From Candidatus Planktophila lacus (lineage in GTDB: Bacteria > Actinomycetota > Actinomycetes > Nanopelagicales > Nanopelagicaceae): a DNA stretch of 64,000 nt. Positions 19,985 to 28,017 of the stretch are shown in pieces. The translations under genes and the position numbers were made by a program. The DNA lies in contig NZ_CP016780.1 of assembly GCF_002288325.1 (NCBI RefSeq), positions 930,001 to 994,000 on the forward strand, in the 5' to 3' direction. Under the pieces are notes generated by a model. It was given only the letters and a program-made list of their open reading frames with translations. It did not search any database and was not told where the DNA came from. Each line of letters opens with the position of its first letter. The stretch's first letter is position 1.

Positions 19985-20737
19985 ATGCAAATGTCGTCAA
20001 AGAAAAACGTAATCGCAATCGCGATAACAACGGTTGCACTTACAGTAGCTAGCGTTGGAGTCGGTCAAGCGTCATCAAAAGTTAAATCAGTTTCAACAAA
20101 GGTAACTCGTACTTCTTCAACAGGAGTTGCTAATCCGATGTCAGTAAACGGATTAACTCGTGGCGGTGGACATGCTGCAGATCTAGCAGCAACACTTTCT
20201 GCTCTTGTTGCAAAGGGAACAATTACCCAGGCTCAAGCAGATGCAATTACTGCAGCTGCAACAGCTGCGCAAGCGGCAAAGGCTGCATCACGCGTTGCCG
20301 ACCATGCAGCAATGGATGCAGAGCGCGCAGCAACTGAAGCGTTGATTTCAAAGACAATTGGCGTTGACTCAGCAACTATTCGTACTCGTTTAGCAGCAGG
20401 TGAATCTCTTGGCGCTATCGCTGGTGCAAAGAAGGCCGAATTAATTTCAGTTTTAGTTGCTGATCACACTAAGCGCATTGATGCCGCTGTAACTGCTGGA
20501 AAGTTGACTGCTGCACAAGCAACAACTCTCAAGGCTGACCTAACTACTCACGTGACTGCAGAAGTTGATCGCGTTGGTGGCAAAGGTGCATTTGGCGGTA
20601 AAGGTGGCAAGGGTGCAAAGGGTGAAAAGGGCGGACGCGGACACGGTGGTCGCGGACACGGTGGACCAGGAAAGGGCGGCATGGGGGCCGCTCCGACTAT
20701 TCCAACACCAACTGCTTCACCAGCAGCTACTGCTTAA
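19985..20737 (+). CDS. Secreted glycine-rich protein with helical repeat
   Basis: About 250 residues. A signal peptide (VIAIAITTVALTVASVGVGQASS) is followed by an alanine-rich helical region containing two related hairpin units (LVAKGTITQAQADAI and AVTAGKLTAAQATTL). This G-x-I/L-T-x-x-Q-A pattern is also seen in DUF2680/YckD-like secreted proteins. The C-terminus has a Gly/Lys/His-rich tail (GGKGGKGAKGEKGGRGHGG) and a Thr/Pro/Ala end. With AAAGGAAG upstream, the second ATG at 19991 has better spacing than the first at 19985. It shares its promoter region with the collagen-like gene and ends before a strong terminator. Function unknown; a surface or matrix role is a guess. Confidence 0.82.
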   Translation: MQMSSKKNVIAIAITTVALTVASVGVGQASSKVKSVSTKVTRTSSTGVANPMSVNGLTRGGGHAADLAATLSALVAKGTITQAQADAITAAATAAQAAKAASRVADHAAMDAERAATEALISKTIGVDSATIRTRLAAGESLGAIAGAKKAELISVLVADHTKRIDAAVTAGKLTAAQATTLKADLTTHVTAEVDRVGGKGAFGGKGGKGAKGEKGGRGHGGRGHGGPGKGGMGAAPTIPTPTASPAATA

Positions 20738-20787
20738 CAAGTAAAAAGGCTTTGGAGTAACAACTTCATAACTCCTCCTAGGGTAAG

Positions 20788-20826
20788 AAAAACCCGTCGC
20801 GAATTCTCCTTCGCGGCGGGTTTTTT
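20788..20826 (+). terminator. Strong rho-independent terminator
   Basis: The stem CCCGTCGCGAA pairs with TTCGCGGCGGG (one mismatch) around a short TCTCC loop and is followed by TTTTTT. It is 50 bases after the stop of the glycine-rich protein gene and is the clearest intrinsic terminator in the window. Confidence 0.92.
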
Positions 20827-20882
20827 GATGCCCTAAAGAGTTGGTTATCCCTAATTAATTGGCTGCGTGAGAGACTTCGCAT

Positions 20883-21335
20883 ATGCGTTTACATATCGGT
20901 AGTGATCATGCAGGTCTTGAGTTAAAGAATGAACTCCTTGCCCACTTAGTAAATAACGGGCACGACGTTACCGACCACGGGCCTTACGAATATGACGCTT
21001 TAGATGACTATCCAGATTTCTGCATCCCGGCTGCTCAAGCAGTTGCGAAAGATGCAACATCTCTTGGCATTGTCATAGGCGGATCTGGCAATGGAGAACA
21101 AATCTCGGCAAATAAAGTTAAAGGCGTCCGTGCGGTGCTGGCATGGAATATTGAAACTGCGAAATTAGGGAAAGAACATAACAACGCCAATGTTGTTTCT
21201 GTCGGTGGCCGCATGCATTCAATTGAAGAGTGCAAAGTGATAATCGATGCCTTTATCGCCACACCATTTAGCAACGACGAACGCCATATCCGCCGGATAG
21301 ATAAGATCTCTAAGTTCGAAAGAGAAAATCAGTAA
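20883..21335 (+). CDS. rpiB: Ribose-5-phosphate isomerase B
   Basis: Interconverts ribose 5-phosphate and ribulose 5-phosphate in the pentose phosphate pathway. The 150 residues start MRLHIGSDHAG, and the active-site loop is GGSGNGEQISANK. That loop has no catalytic Cys but has Glu72, as in the mycobacterial type, where this Glu acts as the base. The substrate-binding HNNANVVSVGGR segment is conserved. The 3' end overlaps the convergent trmB by 26 bases. Confidence 0.96.
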   Translation: MRLHIGSDHAGLELKNELLAHLVNNGHDVTDHGPYEYDALDDYPDFCIPAAQAVAKDATSLGIVIGGSGNGEQISANKVKGVRAVLAWNIETAKLGKEHNNANVVSVGGRMHSIEECKVIIDAFIATPFSNDERHIRRIDKISKFERENQ

Positions 21336-21966
21336 CTCTGTGATCTTTCGTTAAACCTTGTCCTTCAAAGCGCGTTAGGGGACGAGACTCTGGTCGATCA
21401 ATGACTCCCCCAGTAAATAGCTCTGTCTCATTGAATTGCTCAGTAATCCATTCAGCATATGGAACCCAGTCAGTTGCAATATGTAGATACCCACCTGGCT
21501 TTAACTTCTTAGCAACTTCACTGATAAATCGTTGATTTACGATGCGGCGTTTATTGTGGCGCTTCTTTGGCCAAGGATCTGGGAAGTAGAGATGAACTCC
21601 ATCTAGTGCGCCATCAGAGATCATGAAGTGAAAAACCTCAAAGACATCGCGTTCGATTAACTTCACATTTGTTAATTCATATTCATTTAACTTCGCCATT
21701 AGCTTTCCAACACCTGGCATATGCACTTCAACGCCCAAGTAATTAACATCTGGATTTGCTTTGGCTATCTGCCATGTGGCCTCCCCCATGCCGTAACCAA
21801 TTTCCATTACTACGGGTTGAGCTTTTGCGAAAGAGGTAGATAGATCCAATAAAGACTCTTGGAATTCGATACCAAATTTGGCCCACAAAGTATCGCGCGC
21901 TATTTGCTGGGCAGGGGTGATCCTCACGCCGCGTAAGCGATAACTTCTATTGGTAACTGGTTCCAC
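21310..21966 (-). CDS. trmB: tRNA (guanine-N7-)-methyltransferase
   Basis: SAM-dependent enzyme that makes m7G46 in tRNA. The 218 residues include the SAM motif MEIGYGMGEATWQIAK, the family signature YFPDPWPKKRHNKRRIV, and the substrate motif SRPLTRFEGQGL near the C-terminus. It is divergent from pepN (68 bases to the chosen pepN start) and convergent with rpiB, with overlapping ends. Confidence 0.96.
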   Translation of the reverse strand: MEPVTNRSYRLRGVRITPAQQIARDTLWAKFGIEFQESLLDLSTSFAKAQPVVMEIGYGMGEATWQIAKANPDVNYLGVEVHMPGVGKLMAKLNEYELTNVKLIERDVFEVFHFMISDGALDGVHLYFPDPWPKKRHNKRRIVNQRFISEVAKKLKPGGYLHIATDWVPYAEWITEQFNETELFTGGVIDRPESRPLTRFEGQGLTKDHRVTDFLFRT

Positions 21967-22034
21967 AGCACAACTCTTTCATGATTAGACTTACGAGAGC
22001 AAAACGGTCCGTTAAGCATCTAAAGGAGTTTTAC

Positions 22035-24578
22035 GTGTCAGGCACAAATATCACGCAGATTGAAGCAGCCCAACGTTCTGAAGTTATCAAGGTTTCGAGT
22101 TACAAAATCGATCTTGATCTAACAACTGGTGCAGAGACTTTCTTGGTCAAGACAACAGTTAACTTCGCTGGGCTAAAACCTGGTGCAACTACCTTTATCG
22201 ACTGTGTTGGTAAGCGCGTAATCAGCGCGAAGTTAAATGGCGCCGACTTCGATCCAAAGTTCGACGGCGAAACCGTCTTCTTGCCTGCGCTAGCTGCAGA
22301 TAACGTCCTCGAGATTGAACATGAAGGTATCTACTCAAACTCCGGCGAAGGCTTACACCGTTTCGTAGATCCTGCCGATAACGAGGTCTACCTCTACACC
22401 CAGTTCGAAACTGGCGATGCCCGTCGTATGTACGCGTGCTTTGATCAACCAGATCAGAAAGCAACATTTACTATCAGCACGATTACTCCAAAGCATTGGG
22501 AGGTAATCTCGAACTACGGCATCGAGTCAACCAAAGATGTCGATGGTGATCGTAAGCACATTCAATTTGCTACTTCTCAGGTTATTTCAACATACGTCAC
22601 AGCAATTGTTGCTGGTGCCTATAAATCTGTTTATGACGAATACAAGGGCGAGAAGACAATTCCGCTGGGAATTTATGCCCGCAAATCTTTCTTCCAGCAC
22701 GTTGATGCTGAAAATATCTTCGAAGTTACCAAACAAGGCTTTGCCTACTTTGAGAAGACTTTTGGTCTGGCTTACCCATTCGGTAAGTACGACCAGATCG
22801 CCGTTGCCGAATACAACTGGGGCGCGATGGAGAACGTCGGCTGCGTAACTTTCCACGAAGATGTTTTGATCTTCCGCAGCAAGGTAACAGAGCGCAACTA
22901 CATCAGCCGCGCCACAACTATCCATCATGAGATGGCGCATATGTGGTTCGGCGACTTGGTCACCATGAAGTGGTGGCAAGACTTGTGGCTAAATGAATCT
23001 TTTGCTGAGTGGGCTTCTTACATGTCCGTTAGCGAATCAACTCAGTACAAGCACGCTTGGACAGAATTTAACTCAGTGCGCAAGAACTGGGCATACCGCG
23101 TGGATCAGATGACATCTACCCACCCAATCGCAGTTGAGATGGAAGATCTCGATGCAGTTCGCACCAACTTTGACGGTATTTCATACGCCAAGGGCGCATC
23201 AGTGTTGCAGCAACTTGTGGCACACGTAGGTCGCGATAACTTCATCGCTGGCTTGCGTAAGTACTTTGCCAAGCATGCTTACAAGAACACAGAATTAAGT
23301 GATCTAATCACTGAACTTGAAGCAGCATGCGGAAAAGATTTAACTGCTTGGGTTAACACCTGGCTACGCACCGCTGGCGTTAATACCCTTCGCCCAGTAA
23401 TCAAACTAGATGGCGATAAGTACGCATCAGTTTCTGTAAAGCAAGAAGTACCGCCACTGCCACTTGGCTCAAAGGAACTTCGCCCTCACCGTTTATATGT
23501 TGGTCTTTTTGATGTAAAGGGCGATGCACTTGTGCGCCGCGAAAGCATTGAGGTAGATATCGCAGGCGAGCTAACTGAGATCAAAGAACTAGCCGGCAAG
23601 AGCGCTGCAGATCTTTTGCTCATAAACGATCACGATCAGACCTACGCCAAGCTTCGTTTCGACGATCGCTCAGTTGAGACAATGAAGAAGTACCTTGGCC
23701 AGCTAGATGACTCACTAGCCCGCGGACTTATATGGGCATCGCTTTGGGATTCAACTCGCGATGGCGAACTTCCTGCAAGTGATTACATCACCATCGCACT
23801 TAACGCGCTAAAGGGTGAATCTGATATCTCGATGATCACTGCAACATTCATGCAGATTGATACCGCTATCTGGGCATATGTTGCACCCAAGAACCGCGAA
23901 GCAATTCGCCTTGCTGTTGCAAATGCAGCTGAGGCTTTACTTGATGGTGCAAAGCCAGGTAGCGATCACCAACTTCAATATGCACGCGCATTCGCAAACA
24001 ACGCCGTTACACCTGCCCAGCTAGATCGCTTAAAGGCGATGCTCGATGGTTCGGTAAACGGCTTGACTGTTGACGCAGAACTTCGCTGGTACATCTTTAT
24101 CTGCGGAGTAAAGCGTGGAGTATTTGGTCCAGCCGAAATCGCAGCAGAAGGTGATCGCGATAAGACTGCACATGGCAAGCAATATGTTGCATATGCCCAT
24201 GCTGCGATTCCAACTCATGAGGCAAAGGTTGCGGCATTTAAATCAATCACAACTGATGATTTGAGCAACACGATCCACTCTTATAAGTGCCGTGGCTTTA
24301 ACGAGAATATCCATTGTGATCTTCTTGAAGCATTTGTTGATGATTACTTTGATGCCATCTTGAAAGTCTGGGAGACCAAGGGCTTTGAGATCGCAGAGAC
24401 AACGGCAACGCTGACTTTCCCAACTTGGTCAATTAGCGAAGCAACTGTCACGAAGGCGCAGCACTGGCTAGATGTCACAGGCAAAGATTCATCTCATGCT
24501 CTGCGTCGTTCAGTTACTGAAGGTCGCGATGCGATGACACGTGCGCTTAAGGCGCGCGCTGTAGACGCTACTCGATAG
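22035..24578 (+). CDS. pepN: Aminopeptidase N (M1 family)
   Basis: Zinc aminopeptidase removing N-terminal residues from peptides. I start it at the GTG at 22035 because AAAGGAG lies just upstream. The ATG at 21981 adds 18 atypical residues without such a site. The protein then has 847 residues, normal for actinobacterial PepN. It shows the exopeptidase motif GAMEN (near 262), the zinc site HEMAH (near 298) with the distal Glu in NESFAEW, and a C-terminal ERAP1-like helical domain. Its last bases overlap the convergent small membrane protein gene. Confidence 0.96.
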   Translation: MSGTNITQIEAAQRSEVIKVSSYKIDLDLTTGAETFLVKTTVNFAGLKPGATTFIDCVGKRVISAKLNGADFDPKFDGETVFLPALAADNVLEIEHEGIYSNSGEGLHRFVDPADNEVYLYTQFETGDARRMYACFDQPDQKATFTISTITPKHWEVISNYGIESTKDVDGDRKHIQFATSQVISTYVTAIVAGAYKSVYDEYKGEKTIPLGIYARKSFFQHVDAENIFEVTKQGFAYFEKTFGLAYPFGKYDQIAVAEYNWGAMENVGCVTFHEDVLIFRSKVTERNYISRATTIHHEMAHMWFGDLVTMKWWQDLWLNESFAEWASYMSVSESTQYKHAWTEFNSVRKNWAYRVDQMTSTHPIAVEMEDLDAVRTNFDGISYAKGASVLQQLVAHVGRDNFIAGLRKYFAKHAYKNTELSDLITELEAACGKDLTAWVNTWLRTAGVNTLRPVIKLDGDKYASVSVKQEVPPLPLGSKELRPHRLYVGLFDVKGDALVRRESIEVDIAGELTEIKELAGKSAADLLLINDHDQTYAKLRFDDRSVETMKKYLGQLDDSLARGLIWASLWDSTRDGELPASDYITIALNALKGESDISMITATFMQIDTAIWAYVAPKNREAIRLAVANAAEALLDGAKPGSDHQLQYARAFANNAVTPAQLDRLKAMLDGSVNGLTVDAELRWYIFICGVKRGVFGPAEIAAEGDRDKTAHGKQYVAYAHAAIPTHEAKVAAFKSITTDDLSNTIHSYKCRGFNENIHCDLLEAFVDDYFDAILKVWETKGFEIAETTATLTFPTWSISEATVTKAQHWLDVTGKDSSHALRRSVTEGRDAMTRALKARAVDATR

Positions 24579-24786
24579 AGGTTATTGCTGAATCTGTACT
24601 TTTTGGCTTCTTGCGATCGCCAGTCATTGCGTAAGTGATTACTGAGATCAAAATGAAGAGCACCGTTGGTGCAGCGAAAAAGTAGGTAAAGGTTTCGACT
24701 GCGCTTAAGCCTTCGCCAGCGACTGTGCCATCTTCTTGGTTATCTAACTTCAAGAAGTTAATTGCGGATGCAAGACGAATCATCAT
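24568..24786 (-). CDS. Small single-span membrane protein
   Basis: About 72 residues from the ATG at 24786 (a second ATG follows directly at 24783). Longer upstream extensions run into the HNH gene and are not needed. It has one hydrophobic helix (FFAAPTVLFILISVITYAM) and a basic cytoplasmic tail (GDRKKPKS). Similar small proteins with an EGLS...TF stretch before one helix occur widely in Actinobacteria without known function. It lies 19 bases after the HNH gene and overlaps the pepN 3' end by 11 bases. Confidence 0.7.
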   Translation of the reverse strand: MMIRLASAINFLKLDNQEDGTVAGEGLSAVETFTYFFAAPTVLFILISVITYAMTGDRKKPKSTDSAITSIE

Positions 24787-24805
24787 GGGCGTAAGTCTAA
24801 GCGAA

Positions 24806-25321
24806 TTAAGCGGTGGCTGCTGCCACGCCAAATGGCGCAAGGTATGGAAGCCAACGCGTATCTGTGCGACCTGTGCCAAGAATTCTCCAGGCAGCGCCAA
24901 CTGGTTCGCGTGGAAGTGAGCGAAGTCTCCAACCTAATTCTTTCAGCGGTTTATCGGCCTTTAAGTGGTTGCACTTATGGCAAGCAGAGACAACATTTTC
25001 CCAGTTATGGCCGCCACCACGAGAGCGCGGGATCACGTGATCAATCGAAGTTGCAGGTGCGCTGCAGTAAACGCAGCGTCCGCCATCGCGTGCAAATATT
25101 GCGCGGCGTGAAAGTGGGACAGCATGGCGATATGGAATCTTTACAAATTTGTTTAAGCGAATCACAGATGGGAGTTCGATCTGACCTTGCGCGAAGTGCA
25201 AGATGCTTCCGGATGCTTCAACCATTGTTGCGCGAGAGTTAAGAACTAAGAGCAGCGCACGGCGTTCTGTAACAACACCTAGTGGTTCATAGGTGGCGTT
25301 TAGAACTAGTGAACGAGACAT
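24806..25321 (-). CDS. HNH endonuclease family protein
   Basis: A 171-residue protein. I choose the ATG at 25321 (MSRSLVLNATYEPLGVV), which matches the usual N-terminus of this family, over the ATG at 25375. The HNH fold is clear: CVYC, then SIDHVIPRSRGGGHNWENVVSACHKC, giving a CxxC...CxxC zinc knuckle and the His-Asn-His catalytic set. Proteins of this form are single-copy housekeeping-like genes in Actinobacteria. The biological substrate is not known to me. It is not next to a recognisable restriction system. Confidence 0.88.
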   Translation of the reverse strand: MSRSLVLNATYEPLGVVTERRALLLVLNSRATMVEASGSILHFAQGQIELPSVIRLNKFVKIPYRHAVPLSRRAIFARDGGRCVYCSAPATSIDHVIPRSRGGGHNWENVVSACHKCNHLKADKPLKELGWRLRSLPREPVGAAWRILGTGRTDTRWLPYLAPFGVAAATA

Positions 25322-25340
25322 AGCTACCCCAGTTAATTCA

Positions 25341-25357
25341 GGCGCGTGGCTCGCGCC
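25341..25357. repeat. GC-rich hairpin upstream of the HNH gene
   Basis: GGCGCG and CGCGCC flank a five-base loop, forming a 6-bp perfect stem about 20 bases before the HNH start in the 120-base divergent gap with mscS. It could lie in the HNH mRNA leader. No T tract follows, so it is not a terminator. Confidence 0.45.
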
Positions 25358-25441
25358 GATTGGTTTATCTTGCACTAATTTCGCGCGGATCGGGGTATTT
25401 GTAGGTCAATTTTAGGTAAAGAATTAGTTAGAGTTTGCGTT

Positions 25442-25987
25442 ATGAGCGAGCAGACCCGCAATATCTTGGAATGGCTAAGCGGGGCCCCGCTTCGCGTCTT
25501 TAGCGTCTTGGTAGCCGCCTGGATTGCCCAGAGCATCGGTCACCGCGCAATCGTCAGAGCCGTCAACAAACTTGCGACCGCTGATTTAAAGCCAGGCCCA
25601 GGTTTTGCAAAGCGCCAATCTGAGCGCGCCCGAACAACTGGGTCGGTACTCACTTCGATATTGAAGGCGGCGGTTTGGATTATTGCGATCGCAATGATCC
25701 TGGGCGAATTCGGATTTAACTTAGGTCCGGTAATTGCATCAGCAGGCGTGATCGGCGTTGCTATTGGTCTTGGTGCGCAAACTTTGGTGCGCGATATCTT
25801 GTCAGGAATCTTTATGTTGATCGAAGATCAATATGGTGTTGGAGATCAGATCACAACTTTGGAGATTGAAGGTGTTGTTGAAAAAGTTGGTCTGCGCATA
25901 ACAACGATTCGCGATAAAAAAGGCGTGCTTTGGTATGTACGAAATGGCGAAATATTAGTTATTGGGAATGCGTCTCAGAAGCATTAA
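25442..25987 (+). CDS. Small-conductance mechanosensitive channel, MscS family
   Basis: A 181-residue membrane protein with three hydrophobic segments and an MscS core: the pore-lining helix region VIASAGVIGVAIGLGAQTLVRD, then the beta domain GIFMLIEDQYGVGDQITTLEIEGVVEKVGLRITTIRDKKG. It is shorter than E. coli MscS because the C-terminal alpha/beta domain is largely absent, as in other short actinobacterial homologues. A role in releasing solutes on hypo-osmotic shock is expected. It overlaps the convergent glbO by 29 bases. Confidence 0.9.
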   Translation: MSEQTRNILEWLSGAPLRVFSVLVAAWIAQSIGHRAIVRAVNKLATADLKPGPGFAKRQSERARTTGSVLTSILKAAVWIIAIAMILGEFGFNLGPVIASAGVIGVAIGLGAQTLVRDILSGIFMLIEDQYGVGDQITTLEIEGVVEKVGLRITTIRDKKGVLWYVRNGEILVIGNASQKH

Positions 25988-26345
25988 CCATTCCGTGCGC
26001 GGCCATCTCTAAATATTCGCGCAGCTGCACACGATGAATATCTGACATCTCCATACCTTCGAGTGCGCCCATAGCACAGTTAAGCCAAGCATTGCGCGCC
26101 GCTAAATCAATATGAAATCCGGCATGGCGCATACGAAGCCTTGGGTGGCCACGTTCTTCTGAGTAAGTAGTTGGTCCGCCCCAATATTGTTCAAGGAACA
26201 TCTTTAGGCGAAGTGCTGCACCATGCATATCTTTCTCGGGATACATGGGGCGCAAAATTGGATCTGTTGCGACTCGGGCGTAAAACTGCGAAACGAAGTC
26301 GTTGAAGAAAGGCTCTCCCCCAACTTCTTCGTAAAACGTTGTCAT
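25959..26345 (-). CDS. glbO: Group II truncated haemoglobin
   Basis: Small haem protein of the trHbO type, thought to handle O2, NO or peroxide near the respiratory membrane. The 128 residues show the B-helix FYARV with Tyr B10, the segment MFLEQYWGGPTTYSEERGHPRL typical of group II, the proximal His in RMRHAGFHI, and a Trp (AWLNCAM) in the G-helix position. The start overlaps the stop of the upstream MFS gene as ATGA. It overlaps mscS at the 3' end. Confidence 0.95.
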   Translation of the reverse strand: MTTFYEEVGGEPFFNDFVSQFYARVATDPILRPMYPEKDMHGAALRLKMFLEQYWGGPTTYSEERGHPRLRMRHAGFHIDLAARNAWLNCAMGALEGMEMSDIHRVQLREYLEMAAHGMVNASETHSQ

Positions 26346-27610
26346 GTTCGCAAGACCTTTTCGTCAACATTGCGCGCGATCTGTAATACAAAGTAAGCGG
26401 TAATGATGCACATTGCACCGCTTATGTAGAAGGCGACTGCATAATCGCCAAGTTGAACGCGCAAGATGGCGGCCCCGAAGGCAGCGATTGCTCCGCCAAT
26501 TTGATGGCCTGTGAAAACCCAACCGTAAACGATGCTGGCTCTCTCCGGTCCAAGAATTGCGCGGCAGAGCATGATTGTTGGTGGAACAGTCGCAACCCAA
26601 TCAAGTCCGTAGAAGATAACAAAGACCAAGGTGGATGCATGAATGTCGGAGAATAAAATTGAAGGCAATAGGAATAGAGAAAGCCCTCTTGTTCCGAAAT
26701 AGAAAAAGAGCAGCTTTCTCGGGTCATAACGATCAGTTAGCCAGCCGCTAAAAACAGTTCCAATAACATCAAAGATTCCAACCATTGCAAGCAGCGAAGC
26801 AGCAAGCGTTGTTGGCATGCCGTGATCGTGCGCCGCAGGAATAAAGTGCGTACCAATCAGACCGCTAGTTGAAAGTCCACAGACAAAGAATGACCCATAC
26901 AAATACCAGAAATCTTTCTTCTTTGCGCTCTGCTTCAAAGTATCGATTGCTAGCGCGCCGGCACTTAACTCGCTCTTTGCTGGTGGCTGCCAATCCGAAT
27001 TGGCCCCGTATGGAAGGAGACCAACTTCAGCGGGGCTTTCGCGCAAGAAGAAAAATATAAAAGGGACAACTAAGATTGCAAATGACGAGACAGTTATTGA
27101 GACGCTCTTCCAGCCATAAGTATTGGCCAGGTGTGAAAGTCCAGGTAAGAAAATTAACTGGCCGGTTGCAGATGCAGCGGTAAGGACTCCGGTTACTAAT
27201 CCACGTTTAGCAACGAACCAGCGGTTTGCAACCGTTGCGGCAAATACCAACGCCATTGAACCAGTGCCGATACCGACAATGACTCCCCAGGTAGCAATTA
27301 GTTGCCATGGCGCTTGAATAAAAATAGTGAGAAAGGCGCCAATTGAAATAGTTGTTAGCGCCGACATTACGACTCGTCGTATTCCAAACTTCTCCATAAG
27401 CGCTGCTGCAAAAGGTGACATCAGCCCAAAGAGAAGAACGTTTATCGCAACCGCTAAGGAAATATCTGAACGAGACCAGCCAAAGGCATCCTCAAGTGGA
27501 ACGATTAGGACGGATGGCGCCGATCTAAACCCGGCCGTTGCCATAAGCGTTGCGAAGGTAACTGCAACGGCGATCCAGCCTGGGTGAATGCGGCGCGAAA
27601 CTGGAGCCAC
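26342..27610 (-). CDS. MFS transporter, monocarboxylate/oxalate-formate-like
   Basis: A 422-residue protein with about twelve transmembrane helices. The N-terminal WIAVAVTFATLMATAGFRSAPSV, GWSRSDISLAVAI and LMEKFGIRRVVMSA pattern (motif A variant) resembles the MCT/OFA-type MFS carriers. The substrate is not evident. The start is GTG at 27610, sharing its G with the stop codon of the thioesterase gene. It ends in an ATGA overlap with glbO, so thioesterase, MFS and globin are probably co-translated. Confidence 0.85.
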   Translation of the reverse strand: MAPVSRRIHPGWIAVAVTFATLMATAGFRSAPSVLIVPLEDAFGWSRSDISLAVAINVLLFGLMSPFAAALMEKFGIRRVVMSALTTISIGAFLTIFIQAPWQLIATWGVIVGIGTGSMALVFAATVANRWFVAKRGLVTGVLTAASATGQLIFLPGLSHLANTYGWKSVSITVSSFAILVVPFIFFFLRESPAEVGLLPYGANSDWQPPAKSELSAGALAIDTLKQSAKKKDFWYLYGSFFVCGLSTSGLIGTHFIPAAHDHGMPTTLAASLLAMVGIFDVIGTVFSGWLTDRYDPRKLLFFYFGTRGLSLFLLPSILFSDIHASTLVFVIFYGLDWVATVPPTIMLCRAILGPERASIVYGWVFTGHQIGGAIAAFGAAILRVQLGDYAVAFYISGAMCIITAYFVLQIARNVDEKVLRT

Positions 27611-28017
27611 TAATTACTCTCTTGGTAGCGCGAGAGGAATTCTCGCTCCGCATCGGTTAGCGGGCGTGACTTCTTGGTCTCCATAGATACAGCAACTTGC
27701 ACAGTTTTGATCTTTGCAAAGATTTTGCCGCCGTCAGAGATTGTGTAGAAAAGAACAAATGAAGTGTTTCCGATTTTCTCAACAGTTATCTCTACATCAA
27801 CAAAGCGACCGCCTTCGTATATCGGTTCAACGAAATCAACTTCAGCGCGGGCTACCACCATCTCGATTAGTGATGATTCGCGCATGGCTGCTGAGAATTC
27901 CTCAGTGGACCATAAGAACCGCGCCTCTTGAGCAAAGGTTAGGTAATTTGCATTGTTGACATGCCCGAAGGCATCAAGGTCATCCCAACGAACAAATTGC
28001 TTGTTGATGTACTTCAT
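27610..28017 (-). CDS. Acyl-CoA thioesterase (4HBT hotdog fold)
   Basis: A 135-residue hotdog-fold protein. The family motif RWDDLDAFGHVNNANYLTFAQEARF contains the catalytic Asp/His region of 4-hydroxybenzoyl-CoA thioesterase-like enzymes. The central beta strands RFVDVEITVEKIGNTSFVLFYTI are typical. The acyl substrate is unknown. It follows ettA, whose stop overlaps its start codon (TAATG), and leads into the MFS gene. Confidence 0.88.
   Translation of the reverse strand: MKYINKQFVRWDDLDAFGHVNNANYLTFAQEARFLWSTEEFSAAMRESSLIEMVVARAEVDFVEPIYEGGRFVDVEITVEKIGNTSFVLFYTISDGGKIFAKIKTVQVAVSMETKKSRPLTDAEREFLSRYQESN

Noticed and set aside
21981-22034. ATG at 21981 as the pepN start
   Set aside because: AAAGGAG lies just before the GTG at 22035, and the extra 18 residues are unlike other PepN proteins.
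24787-24900. N-terminal extension of the small membrane protein
   Set aside because: It runs back into the HNH gene in another frame; the ATG pair at 24786/24783 gives a normal short protein.
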